Shown in pieces: positions 1 to 9,158 of a stretch of DNA of 64,000 nt; position 1 is the stretch's first letter, and each line of letters opens with the position of its first letter. Under the pieces are notes generated by a model. The model had not been told where the DNA came from, did no database searches, and worked only from the letters and a program-made list of their open reading frames with translations. The stretch lies in contig NZ_CP113064.1 in assembly GCF_026625805.1 (NCBI RefSeq), positions 744,001 through 808,000 of the forward strand. Reading direction: 5' to 3'. This DNA comes from Brevundimonas sp. SL130 (GTDB lineage Bacteria > Pseudomonadota > Alphaproteobacteria > Caulobacterales > Caulobacteraceae). A program made the translations under genes and the position numbers.

Positions 1-1
1 C

Positions 2-1282
2 GAGGGTGTGTCGGGTCGGGTCGCTCCGGCCTCGGGCGAGGTCAACCCCATCGGTCCTATCGAGGCCTTTCTGGCGGCAGCTCTGGATCAGTTGCGGGCG
101 CGCACGGCCGAGACCAACACATACGGCGGGCCGGAGTTCGGCATGGAGTGCGCGCTGAAGCCGGTGACCGATCCGGTGGCCGAGACCGCCCGCGCGGCGG
201 CCCAGGCCCTGGCCGCGCTGGAGGCGCCGCTGCTGGCCCTGTCGCGGCACCTGGAAGACATTCTCGACGACGAGGCGGCCGAGCTGGACGGAGCGCAACG
301 GTCGCGGATCGAGGGGGCGCTGCGCGGTCTGGACCGGCGGGCGCGGATGACCCTGCCGGGCTGGCGCTCGATGCTGGCGGCGCTGGAGGACGGCGGGGAT
401 CAGCCTGATCCGGACTTCGTCGATTGGCTGTCGGCCGAGACCGCCTTCGGCCGCATCCATGACGTGGCCCTGCGCCGCCACTGGATCGATCCGACCGTGC
501 CGCTGGAAGCCGCCGTGATCGTGCCGGCGCACGGGGTGCTGGTGACCTCGGCCACCCTGTCCGACCCGTTGCAGGAAGACCCGTTCGACCTGGCCCGTCT
601 GCGGACCGGATCGGCCCGGCTGATCGAGCCGCCGCGCACCCTGAAGGTTGAAAGTCCGTTCGATTACGCCGCCAACAGCCGGGTCATCGTCGTCAACGAC
701 CTGATCAAGGATGATCCGCGCCAGACGGCGGCGGCGATGCGCGAACTGTTCCTGGCGGCCGGGGGCGGGGGGCTGGGCCTGTTCACCGCCATCCGTCGGC
801 TGAAGGCGGTCTATGAGCGGCTGGGTCCGGACCTGGCGAAGGCGGGGGTGCCGCTCTACGCCCAGCACGTCGATCCGCTGGAGGTGGGCGCCTTGGTGGA
901 CATGTTCCGGGTCGAGGAGAACGCCTGTCTGCTGGGCACCGACGCGGTGCGGGACGGGGTGGACGTGCCGGGGCGGTCCCTGCGCGTGCTGGCGTTCGAC
1001 CGCGTACCCTGGCCGCGCCCGGACCTGCTGCACAAGGCGCGGCGCGAACGACTGGGCGGCCAGTTCTCGCAGGGCAAGGGTTATGACGACGCCCTGGCCC
1101 GCGCCCGCATAGCCCAGGCCTTCGGGCGGTTGATCCGACGGGGGGACGACAAGGGCGTCTTCCTGATGCTGGACGCCGCCACCCCGACGCGGCTGTTCGC
1201 CAGCCTGCCGCCGGGGACCGAGGTGCAGCGGATGGGCCTGGCGGACGCGGTCGAGACGGTGCGGGCCTTTCTTGCGACCTGA
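2..1282 (+). CDS. DinG-like ATP-dependent DNA helicase, C-terminal part (5' end outside window)
   Basis: The reading frame is open to the left edge, so only the C-terminal about 425 residues are seen. Counting from the GTG at position 8, the visible motifs are VTSATLS (about 179-185), GTDAVRDGVDVPG (about 310-322) and QAFGRLIRRGDD (about 370-381). This order is typical of the second RecA-like domain of XPD/DinG superfamily 2 helicases, which unwind damaged or structured DNA using ATP. Walker A and the Fe-S cysteines, if present, lie outside the window, so the subfamily is not certain. It is followed after 66 bp by the DUF2125 gene on the same strand. Confidence 0.85.
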   Translation, partial: EGVSGRVAPASGEVNPIGPIEAFLAAALDQLRARTAETNTYGGPEFGMECALKPVTDPVAETARAAAQALAALEAPLLALSRHLEDILDDEAAELDGAQRSRIEGALRGLDRRARMTLPGWRSMLAALEDGGDQPDPDFVDWLSAETAFGRIHDVALRRHWIDPTVPLEAAVIVPAHGVLVTSATLSDPLQEDPFDLARLRTGSARLIEPPRTLKVESPFDYAANSRVIVVNDLIKDDPRQTAAAMRELFLAAGGGGLGLFTAIRRLKAVYERLGPDLAKAGVPLYAQHVDPLEVGALVDMFRVEENACLLGTDAVRDGVDVPGRSLRVLAFDRVPWPRPDLLHKARRERLGGQFSQGKGYDDALARARIAQAFGRLIRRGDDKGVFLMLDAATPTRLFASLPPGTEVQRMGLADAVETVRAFLAT

Positions 1283-1348
1283 TCCTTGGACCCGTTGCGA
1301 CCTTGCTGACAGTAGCGAGCAAGCCGTCGCATCGATTAAGAAGACCGC

Positions 1349-2401
1349 ATGACTGATCTTCCGACCAAGCGACACAGCCGAGCGAGCCTATATGCGCCCT
1401 TCATCCTGGCGCTGGTCGCCCTGGCGGCGTGGACGGGCTGGTGGTTCTATCTGACGCGTCAGATCGACGCCGGGCTCGAGGCCCAGGCTGTGGCGTTGCG
1501 CGAGCAAGGATGGGAGGTCCGCTACGCCGACAAGCGGATCGTGGGCTGGCCCTTCCGCGCGAATGTCAGATTGACCGATGTGACCATCGCCGCCCCGTCC
1601 GGCCACGCCGTCGCGGCGCCCGCGTTGAACGCCGAGGCCAACGCCTATCAGCCGACTAAATGGGTCATCGTCGCACCTGAAGGCCTGACCCTGACCCGCG
1701 CGGGCAAGGGCAAGGTGGCGGTCACGGGCGACGCCATCCGCATGAGCGCCAGCGGCATCGATCAACGCTGGCCCAATCTGGCGCTGGAGCTGGTCAATCC
1801 GGTCTTTGCCGCCCAGGCCGACGGCGAGCCCTTCCCCATCGCCCGGGCCGCGCGGATCGAATTCTATTCCCGCCCCCATCTGGAGGGCTCGACCGCGCCG
1901 AGCGACGACATCGACGTGATGTTCCGCCTGGTGGACGGTCAGGGACGCCGCGACGGCCCGGTCGAGGGCTTCGCCCAGGACGGTCAACTGACCACCCAGC
2001 TTGAGGCGACGATCGGTCGGGCGGACCTGCTGAAGGTCGGGGACGCGGCCGGGGTCTTCTCCCAATGGACCAAGGGCGGGGGGACGTTCCGCAAGGTGCG
2101 GGGCGACCTACAGGCGGGCGACAGCCGCGCCACCTTGAGCAGCGAGGTGCTGAAGGCCGATGCGAACGGGCGACTGATGGGCCAGGTGGCCCTTCAGTCT
2201 CAAAAGCCTCTGCCAGCCCTGTCCGGCCTGCTGGAGTCGCGCCAGGGGTCGGTGAACCGGGGCGGCGCCGCCGGGGCTGCTGCAGTCGCCGGGGCCGATG
2301 CCGCCGCCGGGCGCGAAGACATGGCGCTGACGGTCATTTTCCGGGATGGACGCACCTGGCTGGGGCCCTTCCCCCTGGCTCCCGCGCCCAAGCTGTTCTG
2401 A
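1349..2401 (+). CDS. DUF2125 family membrane-anchored protein
   Basis: The 350-residue protein has one N-terminal transmembrane segment (about residues 15-33, rich in Leu/Ala/Trp) followed by a long, probably periplasmic beta-rich domain. The sequence around residues 50-75, containing GWEVRYADKRIVGWPFR, is typical of the alphaproteobacterial DUF2125 family, whose function is unknown. The tail of about residues 295-320 is rich in Ala and Gly. Its TGA overlaps the ATG of the next gene (TGATG), so the two are probably translationally coupled. The ATG start at 1349 is preceded by AAGAAGA, a plausible ribosome site. Confidence 0.8.
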   Translation: MTDLPTKRHSRASLYAPFILALVALAAWTGWWFYLTRQIDAGLEAQAVALREQGWEVRYADKRIVGWPFRANVRLTDVTIAAPSGHAVAAPALNAEANAYQPTKWVIVAPEGLTLTRAGKGKVAVTGDAIRMSASGIDQRWPNLALELVNPVFAAQADGEPFPIARAARIEFYSRPHLEGSTAPSDDIDVMFRLVDGQGRRDGPVEGFAQDGQLTTQLEATIGRADLLKVGDAAGVFSQWTKGGGTFRKVRGDLQAGDSRATLSSEVLKADANGRLMGQVALQSQKPLPALSGLLESRQGSVNRGGAAGAAAVAGADAAAGREDMALTVIFRDGRTWLGPFPLAPAPKLF

Positions 2402-3087
2402 TGGGACTGCTGGAAGAACCCCAGGACGACGCCGTCCTGTCGGCGCTGGACCGAGCGGTGGTCGAGGCGGTGCGGGCCAGGGTCGCCGCCGGTCCGCGCG
2501 ATCGGTTTGACGCTGCGGTGCTGGCTTTGCGCGAGCTCTCGGCGGACGTCGGCCCTGTCGAGCGGTCGGCGCTGAAGGCCTTGTGGGGGCGGATCGAGGC
2601 GGCGACGGGACCGTCCTTGGTGACATGCGGTGGTCTGGCCCAGGCCTTGGCGACCGATCGATATGGCCTTGGGGCCCGCCCCCTTTCGGCCGACGAGGCC
2701 CTGAAGGCGGTGGAAGGCGGCTCTCGCGCCATGCTCGACCTGACGTCGGATCGGCCCTGGTGGGGGCGGCTGCTGGCGCGCCCCGAACTGCGGATCGTCG
2801 CCGCCCTGCCGGACGACGGGCGCGCGCGGCCTCAGGCTTTTCTGGTGTCCAGGGAAACCTCGGGCCCGACGGGGGGCGACCGCACCTTCTGGGTCACCGA
2901 CAGCGGCTGGTCCGAGACCAAGATCGTCGAGGCCCTGGGCGAGGCTGGGCTGGTCGCCGATCCCCTGGCTGCGGCGGGCGGCTTGAAGCTGTTCGTGTTG
3001 ACGGGCTATGTGCAGGCCGAGGACGGGCGGCTGAACAATGCCCCCGGCCGTCTGACCGGCGTCATCGGCGCCGCCCCCATCTTCTGA
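2401..3087 (+). CDS. chorismate-mutase-like protein, function uncertain
   Basis: A 228-residue soluble protein. The ATG at 2401 shares an A with the upstream stop codon, and this decides the start. Residues 1-110 look helical, with an alternating charged/hydrophobic pattern like AroQ chorismate mutases. The later segment QAFLVSRETSGPTGGDRTFW recalls the stretch before the ACT region of prephenate dehydratases (a TRF-x-V...PTGxDKT pattern). It sits directly upstream of hisC, whose product family can also transaminate aromatic keto acids, so a role in aromatic amino acid synthesis is plausible. I cannot identify catalytic residues, and this is inference rather than recognition. Confidence 0.5.
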   Translation: MGLLEEPQDDAVLSALDRAVVEAVRARVAAGPRDRFDAAVLALRELSADVGPVERSALKALWGRIEAATGPSLVTCGGLAQALATDRYGLGARPLSADEALKAVEGGSRAMLDLTSDRPWWGRLLARPELRIVAALPDDGRARPQAFLVSRETSGPTGGDRTFWVTDSGWSETKIVEALGEAGLVADPLAAAGGLKLFVLTGYVQAEDGRLNNAPGRLTGVIGAAPIF

Positions 3088-3101
3088 GTTCAAGGCTTTC
3101 T

Positions 3102-4205
3102 ATGACTGACGCGCGCGCGCCCCAAGCCCCCCAGGCAAAGCCCGGCATCCTCGACATCGCCCCCTATGTCGGCGGCAAGTCGTCCATCGCCGGCGTGGCC
3201 GAGCCGATGAAACTGTCCTCGAACGAGAACATGCTGGGCGCGGGTGAAAAGGCGCGCGCGGCCTATGAGGCCGCGATCAAGACCATCCATATCTATCCGG
3301 ACGGCCGCGCGACCAAGCTGCGGGGCGCGGTGGCGCAAAAGCATGGGCTGGAGCCCGAGCGGCTGATCTTCGGCAACGGCTCGGACGAGGTCTTCGCCCT
3401 GCTGAACCAGACCTATCTGACGGCGGGCGACAATATCGTCTGCGGCCAGTACGGCTTTCTGGCCTACCGGATCAGCGCCCTGGGCTGCGAGGCCCAGGTC
3501 AAGCTGGCGCCCGAGCCGAACTTCAAGGCCGAGGTCGACGCGCTTCTGGCCCAGGTCGATGACCGGACGAAGATCGTCTATGTCTCCAACCCGTCGAACC
3601 CGACCGGCAGCTACAACACCGGCGAGGAGATTCGCCGCCTGCATGCCGGCCTGCCGGCCGACGTCATTCTGGTGATCGACGAGGCCTATGCGGAATATGT
3701 CGTCGAGGCCGACTGGGAGACCGCCTTCCCGCTGGCCAAGGACGCGGCCAACATCGTCGTCACCCGCACCTTCTCCAAGATCCATGGCCTGGGCGGCCTG
3801 CGCATCGGCTTCGGCTACGCGCCCTTGGCGATGGTCGAGGCGATGGACCGGATCCGCCTGCCGTTCAACGTCTCGGTTCCGGGGCTGGAAGCTGCGGCTG
3901 CGGCCGTGGGCGACGAGGCGCACCAGCAGGCGTCGCGCGACCTGATCACGGCCTGGAAGCCGCGCCTGACCCAGGCCCTGCGCGGCTTCGGCTTCGAAGT
4001 CCTGCCCAGCGCGGGCAACTTCGTCCTGGTGCTGTTCGACGCCGCCGAACGCGCCGCGGCCGCCAGCGACTATCTGAACGCCAAGGGGATCATCGTCCGG
4101 GGCGTCGGCGGTTATGGCCTGCCGCAAGGCCTGCGCATCACCATCGGCACCGAGGATCAGAACCGCGCCGTCATCGACGCGCTGAGCGAGTTCGCGGCGA
4201 CCTGA
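3102..4205 (+). CDS. hisC: histidinol-phosphate aminotransferase HisC
   Basis: A 367-residue PLP enzyme of fold type I that converts imidazole-acetol phosphate and glutamate to histidinol phosphate; family members can also act on aromatic keto acids. Visible motifs are LSSNEN (about 39-43), YPDG (65-68), SNPSNPTGS (162-170), DEAYAEY (193-199) and TFSKIHGLGGLRIGF with the PLP lysine K226. The length is normal for the family. The ATG at 3102 lies 14 bp after the preceding stop, in a likely three-gene operon with the DUF2125 and chorismate-mutase-like genes. Confidence 0.95.
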   Translation: MTDARAPQAPQAKPGILDIAPYVGGKSSIAGVAEPMKLSSNENMLGAGEKARAAYEAAIKTIHIYPDGRATKLRGAVAQKHGLEPERLIFGNGSDEVFALLNQTYLTAGDNIVCGQYGFLAYRISALGCEAQVKLAPEPNFKAEVDALLAQVDDRTKIVYVSNPSNPTGSYNTGEEIRRLHAGLPADVILVIDEAYAEYVVEADWETAFPLAKDAANIVVTRTFSKIHGLGGLRIGFGYAPLAMVEAMDRIRLPFNVSVPGLEAAAAAVGDEAHQQASRDLITAWKPRLTQALRGFGFEVLPSAGNFVLVLFDAAERAAAASDYLNAKGIIVRGVGGYGLPQGLRITIGTEDQNRAVIDALSEFAAT

Positions 4206-4226
4206 CCGGTCGCCGCTGTTTCGCCG

Positions 4227-5012
4227 TCAGCCGCCGAAGCGACGGGCGAAGAAGACGCCCGTGCGGATGGTGTCGTCTTCTTCCGACAGGGGGCTGTCGG
4301 CCACGTCGCCCAGGCGGCGCTCATAGTTGATCAGGGCGCCGGCGCCCCATTTGTCGTTGATCGGAACCAGCAGGAACAGGCTGGCGCCGGCGCCTTGCAG
4401 GCCGCTGCCCGGCGAATAGGCGTCGATGCCGTTGCGGGCGGCCTCTGCGGCGCTGACGCCGTAATAGGCGTCGGCCAGCTTGGCGTCGCCGCCGCGCGCA
4501 TAGACCGAGAGGTTCATCAGGCCGATCGGCGTCACGCGCTGGTGGCCGACCGAGGCGTAGTATTCCGTGCCCTCGCTGACGTCCGTCACATCGCGGCTGA
4601 CCCGGCCGCCGACCACGATATTGCCGGGCAGCCGCTTGAAGGCGTAGGCGGCGACATCGGCGCCGAAGTCGGGGCGGTCCAGGTCCAGGCCTTCAATGTC
4701 CTCGGGCGAGAAGCGCGGGCGCAGTTGCAGGCCGGCGCGGAAGTCGTCGGTCTTGATCGCGTTCCAGCCCAGGCCGTCGATGGCGCTCAGATAGACCAAG
4801 TCGCGATAGTTGGCGGACACCCAGGGCACGACCTGGGTTTCTGAGCCCGTGTCGCCGCCGCTGTCCTTGCTGTAGAGGGCGCCGACGCCGAGATCGACGG
4901 TCCAGCCCTCGGGCGCAGGGCGCAGCTGCTCATAGGGCTGGGACTGGGCCAGGGCGGAGCCGGCGAAGGCGGTGGCGGCGACGGCGGTCAGGGCCAGGAG
5001 ACGCAGGGACAT
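4227..5012 (-). CDS. MipA/OmpV family outer-membrane protein
   Basis: A 261-residue protein with a clear signal peptide (residues 1-22, ending SALAQ). Many short amphipathic strands follow, and the C-terminus is RTGVFFARRFGG, ending in aromatic/basic strands as in outer-membrane barrels. The features YSKDSGGDTGSE, VVPWVSANYRDL and the late GAGALINYERRLGDVADSPL match the MipA/OmpV family (MltA-interacting or porin-like). The precise role cannot be read from sequence. It is the last gene of a minus-strand cluster after plsC and is convergent with hisC. Confidence 0.88.
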   Translation of the reverse strand: MSLRLLALTAVAATAFAGSALAQSQPYEQLRPAPEGWTVDLGVGALYSKDSGGDTGSETQVVPWVSANYRDLVYLSAIDGLGWNAIKTDDFRAGLQLRPRFSPEDIEGLDLDRPDFGADVAAYAFKRLPGNIVVGGRVSRDVTDVSEGTEYYASVGHQRVTPIGLMNLSVYARGGDAKLADAYYGVSAAEAARNGIDAYSPGSGLQGAGASLFLLVPINDKWGAGALINYERRLGDVADSPLSEEDDTIRTGVFFARRFGG

Positions 5013-5036
5013 TGGGGGTTCCTAATATAGGGGTGG

Positions 5037-5768
5037 TCAGCCCATACGTTCGAGCGGGGCCTTTGGCTCCAACAAGGCTGCAGATGCCGTCTCAATGCGA
5101 CTTTCCAGCAACGCCATCATCGCCCCGCGCTTCAGCCCGGCGGGGATCGGCTCCAGGAATTCGAACACCACCTTGCCCGGATAACGGCGGAAGCCGTGGG
5201 CGGGCCAGTGGACGCCGGAGTTGGTGGCGACGGGCCAGCAGGGGCCTTCCAGATCGCGATAGATGGCGGCGACGCCGGGCTTGTAGTCGCCGGGGACGCC
5301 GGGGTCGTTGCGAGTGCCCTCGGGGAAGATGACGATCTGCCGACCCTCGGACAGGCGCTCGCGGGCCTGACGCGTCATGTCCTTCAGCGCCTTGGCGTGG
5401 CCGGCGCGGTCCACGGCGATCATCTTGGCCTTCCAGGCGAACCAGCCGAAGAAGGGCAGGGGCATCAGCTCCTTCTTCATGACGAAACAGGCGTCGGGCA
5501 GGACCGCCAGAAGGGCGACGATGTCCAGCATGCCCTGGTGTTTCGACGCGATCAGGGCTGCGCCCGAGGGCGCATGCTCCAGCCCCCGCACTTCGACCTT
5601 CACCCCGGCGATCCAGCGCAGGCCGAACAGGACGACCTTGGCCCACAGCTTGCAAACCCCCTGGGCGTAGCGGTGGGGTCCGAGCAGGGCCGGGGACAGG
5701 CCGACGGCGACGATCGGCATCGACAGATAGAGCCAGGCGGTGAAGAGCAGGGAACGCAGGGTGTTCAC
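5037..5768 (-). CDS. plsC: 1-acyl-sn-glycerol-3-phosphate acyltransferase
   Basis: The 243-residue PlsC-type enzyme acylates lysophosphatidic acid to phosphatidic acid at the inner membrane. The H-x4-D motif HQGMLD is at about residues 77-82, and the glycerol-phosphate-binding FPEGTR motif lies about 70 residues later. There are N-terminal hydrophobic segments (residues 5-25 and 42-55). The start is GTG, immediately after the TAA of the upstream DUF218 gene, which indicates coupling. It belongs to the ftsE-ftsX-DUF218-plsC run, so phospholipid synthesis is co-transcribed with division genes. Confidence 0.93.
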   Translation of the reverse strand: MNTLRSLLFTAWLYLSMPIVAVGLSPALLGPHRYAQGVCKLWAKVVLFGLRWIAGVKVEVRGLEHAPSGAALIASKHQGMLDIVALLAVLPDACFVMKKELMPLPFFGWFAWKAKMIAVDRAGHAKALKDMTRQARERLSEGRQIVIFPEGTRNDPGVPGDYKPGVAAIYRDLEGPCWPVATNSGVHWPAHGFRRYPGKVVFEFLEPIPAGLKRGAMMALLESRIETASAALLEPKAPLERMG

Positions 5769-6422
5769 TTAGGCGGGCGCCTTTTCGGGGGGAAGATCGG
5801 AGACAGGGGTGTCGGACCCAACGTCGGTCGCGGGGGCGTCGCGGCTGAGGCGACGCACGCCCTCGCGACCCAGGGCGGCCAGATATTTCATGTATTCCAG
5901 CGTCATCCGACGCGCCGTCACCGTCGCGCGCCACCAATGCCGGTTGTCCAGCGACGGCGTTGAGACGGCATAGGGCGTCAACTTCACGCCCGGCAGCTGG
6001 CCGCGGATCTCCACCAGCGAACGGGGCATATGATAGTCGGAGGTGACGACGATCAGGTGGCGGTAGCCCTTCGAACGCGACCAGGCGGCGATCTCCTGGG
6101 CGTTGCCGACGGTGTCCTCAGCCTCAAAACCCAGGTCCACGCAGCAGTTGAACAGGCGGCTGGAGCCGGGGGTCAGCTCGCGCAGCTCGCGACGACGGAC
6201 TTCGCGGTTGACGCCCGAGATCAGGACGCGCTGGCCCTTGCCCTGTTCCAACAGGCGGATGGCGGCGTTGACCCTCTCGGCCGACGGGCCGGTCAGGGCC
6301 ACGATGGCGTCGGCGGCGACGGGATCTTCGGCGGGGGTCAGTTCGCGCACCCGGTGCGCAAAGGCGAACAGGCCGACCAGCCAGATCAGGACGACGATGC
6401 CGACAACGACGAGCAGCCTCAT
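5769..6422 (-). CDS. YdcF/SanA-like DUF218 family protein
   Basis: A 217-residue protein with one N-terminal membrane segment (residues 2-22). A DUF218 domain follows: ADAIVALTG near residue 40, VLISGVNRE near 69, EDTVGNAQE near 100 and VVTSDYHMPRS near 127. Members such as SanA and YdcF are implicated in envelope barrier function or in binding nucleotide-like ligands, but their chemistry is not settled. The ATG at 6422 overlaps the ftsX stop by 4 bp. Position between ftsX and plsC supports an envelope role. Confidence 0.88.
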   Translation of the reverse strand: MRLLVVVGIVVLIWLVGLFAFAHRVRELTPAEDPVAADAIVALTGPSAERVNAAIRLLEQGKGQRVLISGVNREVRRRELRELTPGSSRLFNCCVDLGFEAEDTVGNAQEIAAWSRSKGYRHLIVVTSDYHMPRSLVEIRGQLPGVKLTPYAVSTPSLDNRHWWRATVTARRMTLEYMKYLAALGREGVRRLSRDAPATDVGSDTPVSDLPPEKAPA

Positions 6423-7321
6423 GCCTTCCTCCTGCCTGAGCCCAGCACCTGCATGGCGGCGAATCTGGCCGCGACAAGCGCCACCGTAGCCGCCAGCAGC
6501 GGACATGGCGAGAGCAGCAGCAGGTCGCCCCAGGTCACCGGCAGAGCCTGGGACAGGCCGTCCGAACCGCCGAGGAACCGCAAAAAGGCCAGCAGCAGGG
6601 CGGCCGATCCCGCGCCTATGGCGCCGGCGCCGGCGGCGATCAGGGCGAACCGCCGCTGGAACAGCCAGGCGATGCGTCCATCGGTAGCGCCGTTCAGGCT
6701 TAGGGTCTCGATCACGCCGCGTCCCGCCGCGAGGCCGGCGCGGGTGGCGTAGGCGATGGCGGCGGCGGCGGCGAAGGCGGTGGCCAGGAAGGCGGCGGCG
6801 GCCAGGGTTGTGATCAGGGCGGCCGAGCGTTCGACCTCGCCGCGCCACAGGCTGTGATCATCGACCGTGGCGTCCAGCCCGGCCTCGGCCAGGGCGCGGC
6901 TCAGGGTCACAGGGCTGGCGGGGGCGTCGGGTTTCAGCCGCACCGTCACCAGATGCGGCAGGGGCAGATCCGGCAGCACCGCGTCGCCCAGCCAGGGGCG
7001 CAGCAGATCCTCGGCCGCCTTGCGGTCCAGGGCCGCCGCCTCTTCGACCCCTTCGACCCCCGACAGGGTTTCGGCCGCGCGGGCGGCGGCGGTGTCGCCG
7101 CTTTCGCCGACGCGGGGACGGACCTGGACCGTCGCTTCGGACCCCAGCTGGCGCGCCCAGCCATGGGCGGCGCGGTCGGCGGCGGAGGCGGCGACGGCGG
7201 CCAGACAGGCCAGGAAACACAGTACGGCGATGACCGTCATCAGCCAGGGCTCGCCAGCGGCGGCGGGCGGCAAGAGGCCGGGGCGTCCCCTCGACAGGCG
7301 GAAGTCGGACAGCCGGATCAT
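6419..7321 (-). CDS. ftsX: cell division protein FtsX
   Basis: A 300-residue membrane subunit of the FtsEX ABC-type complex, which couples the divisome to peptidoglycan hydrolysis. A first transmembrane helix is at about residues 28-47, a periplasmic segment at about 50-165, and three further hydrophobic segments at about 170-190, 220-245 and 265-290. This is the FtsX topology. The start overlaps ftsE by 4 bp. The sequence is divergent, as usual for FtsX, so the call rests strongly on topology and on adjacency to ftsE. Confidence 0.9.
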   Translation of the reverse strand: MIRLSDFRLSRGRPGLLPPAAAGEPWLMTVIAVLCFLACLAAVAASAADRAAHGWARQLGSEATVQVRPRVGESGDTAAARAAETLSGVEGVEEAAALDRKAAEDLLRPWLGDAVLPDLPLPHLVTVRLKPDAPASPVTLSRALAEAGLDATVDDHSLWRGEVERSAALITTLAAAAFLATAFAAAAAIAYATRAGLAAGRGVIETLSLNGATDGRIAWLFQRRFALIAAGAGAIGAGSAALLLAFLRFLGGSDGLSQALPVTWGDLLLLSPCPLLAATVALVAARFAAMQVLGSGRRKA

Positions 7322-8037
7322 GCCGCAGCCCTTTTGGCCTTGCTGAGCCGGCCCTGGTCCAGCCGCAGCACCTGCGCGCCCGAGCGTTCGGCCAGGGCCT
7401 GATCGTGGCTGGCGATCAGGACGGTGGCCCCCAGACGGTTCAGCGACTGGAACAGACGCAACAGCTTGTCAGCCATGACGGCGTCCACGCTGCCGGTCGG
7501 TTCGTCGGCGACGATCAGGCCAGGGCGGGTGATGACGGCGCGGGCGATGGCCAGACGCTGTTTCTCTCCGCCGGACAGGGCCGGGGGGCGGGCGTCCATT
7601 CGGCGGCCCAGGCCGACCCATTTCAGCATTTCTTCCACATCGGCGGCGTAGTCGGCCTCGCGCCCGCCCGCCAGTCGCAGAGGCAGGGCGACGTTGTCGA
7701 AGGCCGACAGATGGTCCAGCAGACGGAAATCCTGGAACACCACCCCCATGCGGCGGCGAAAGGCCGGGATGTCGCGTCGGTCGATATCCGACACATCGGC
7801 GCCGAACAGACGGATGCTTCCTGTGGTCGGTCGGTCGGCCAGGGTCAAAAGCCGCAATAGCGAAGACTTTCCGGCTCCGGACGGTCCGGTAAGGAAGTGG
7901 AAAGAGCCTCGCGTCAGAATGAGGTTAACGTCTCGCAGCACGTCGGGCGCGTCCGCATAGCCGAAACCCACGCCCGACAGGCGGACGGTCTCGGTCACGG
8001 GGGCGGCATCGGCGGCGCTGGTTGGCGAGGACGGCAT
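7318..8037 (-). CDS. ftsE: cell division ATP-binding protein FtsE
   Basis: The 239-residue ABC ATPase is the cytoplasmic partner of FtsX. Walker A GPSGAGKSS is at 51-59, the Q-loop at about VFQDF (101-105), the signature LSGGEKQRLAIA at 155-166, and Walker B VADEPTGSVD at 177-186. GVVFQDFRLLDHLSAFDNVALPL is typical of FtsE. The N-terminal extension of about 17 residues (PSSPTSAADAAPVTE) is longer than in E. coli. It is divergently transcribed from the zinc-finger gene across 71 bp that contains the palindrome GGCGCGAAATCGCGCC. Confidence 0.95.
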   Translation of the reverse strand: MPSSPTSAADAAPVTETVRLSGVGFGYADAPDVLRDVNLILTRGSFHFLTGPSGAGKSSLLRLLTLADRPTTGSIRLFGADVSDIDRRDIPAFRRRMGVVFQDFRLLDHLSAFDNVALPLRLAGGREADYAADVEEMLKWVGLGRRMDARPPALSGGEKQRLAIARAVITRPGLIVADEPTGSVDAVMADKLLRLFQSLNRLGATVLIASHDQALAERSGAQVLRLDQGRLSKAKRAAA

Positions 8038-8108
8038 AGAGTTTGTTTCAGGGACAGGGCGCGAAATCGCGCCTTACAGGAGGGGGCGAGAGCCTCGCAG
8101 TCAGCCAC

Positions 8109-9158
8109 ATGATACTGACCTGCCCCGCCTGCGCCACCAGCTATTTTATTCCCGACGACGCCGTGGGCGCGAACGGGCGCAAGGTGCGTTGCAAATCGTG
8201 CGGCGAAGTCTGGCGTGCGACCAGCGATGAACCCCTGGAATTGAACGTCGCGCCCGAGCCCCGCGTCATCTCCACGCCCGAGCCGGACGCCGCCTCCGAG
8301 CCCGCCAGCCTGGCCGAGACCCCGGCGCCGGAACTGCCCAAGGCCTTCCGCGCCCGCGCCGAACAGCAGCGACGCCTGCGTCGCGCCGCCACCCATGGCG
8401 TGGTCTGGGCGGGCCTGGCCAGCGCCTTCATCGGCGTGATCGTCTCGGCCTTCCTGTTCCGGGTCGAGGTGGTCGAGGCCTTCCCACGCGCCGCCGCCGC
8501 CTATGCCGCCGTAGGGACGCCCGTGAATCCGGTCGGCCTGGACTTTGAGGCCATGACCGCCAAGGAGGTCGCCACCCATCCGGGGATGGTTCTGGTCTCC
8601 GGCGCCCTGCGCAACGTCCGTGACGCCGAAATCGTGGCCCCGCCCGTCCGCGTCGCCCTGCTGGACGAGCACGGCGCGGAGGTCGGGTTCAAGATTGTGG
8701 CCATCGACGCTGCGCCGGTCCTGCCGGGCAAGGTCCAGGGGTTCGCCGTCCTCATCCCCGATCCCGGCGGCCATGCGGCGGACATCGGCGTCAACTTCGT
8801 GACGGCGGACGCGTCCCACGCCAAGCCTGCCAAGGGCCACGGCTCTGAAGATCATGCGGCGCCGAGCAAGGCTCATGGCGAGGGGCAGGGCGAGGCTCAT
8901 GGTGACGATCACGCCGCGCCGGCCCATCCCCCGGCTGATTCTCATGCGCCGGATGCTCATGCGCCGGTCGATGCTCATCCTGCGGCGGACCATGCTCCCG
9001 CCGACGCCCATGCGGAGCTTGCACCCGCCTCCAACGGCCTGCGTTCGGCCGTGGCGCCGGGGCTCAGCGGGCGCGGCGCGGGCGCTCCGATAGAGGCCCG
9101 CCCCATTCCCGTGGTGGACAGAGGTCGTGGCGAGGCGGTATCCGCCGTGCATGGCTGA
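8109..9158 (+). CDS. MJ0042-type zinc-finger membrane protein with His-rich tail
   Basis: The 349-residue protein starts with a zinc ribbon: MILTCPACATSYFIPDDAV, then KVRCKSCGEVW. The two CxxC pairs near residues 5-8 and 28-31 are typical of MJ0042-type fingers. A transmembrane segment lies at about residues 98-120. The middle domain (about 140-235) resembles the DUF3426 region often found with this finger. The last 110 residues contain a low-complexity stretch with repeated HA-PxD-AH units, very rich in His, Asp and Ala, which could bind metal. I chose the ATG at 8109 because it puts the finger at the very N-terminus, as in relatives. Confidence 0.82.
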   Translation: MILTCPACATSYFIPDDAVGANGRKVRCKSCGEVWRATSDEPLELNVAPEPRVISTPEPDAASEPASLAETPAPELPKAFRARAEQQRRLRRAATHGVVWAGLASAFIGVIVSAFLFRVEVVEAFPRAAAAYAAVGTPVNPVGLDFEAMTAKEVATHPGMVLVSGALRNVRDAEIVAPPVRVALLDEHGAEVGFKIVAIDAAPVLPGKVQGFAVLIPDPGGHAADIGVNFVTADASHAKPAKGHGSEDHAAPSKAHGEGQGEAHGDDHAAPAHPPADSHAPDAHAPVDAHPAADHAPADAHAELAPASNGLRSAVAPGLSGRGAGAPIEARPIPVVDRGRGEAVSAVHG

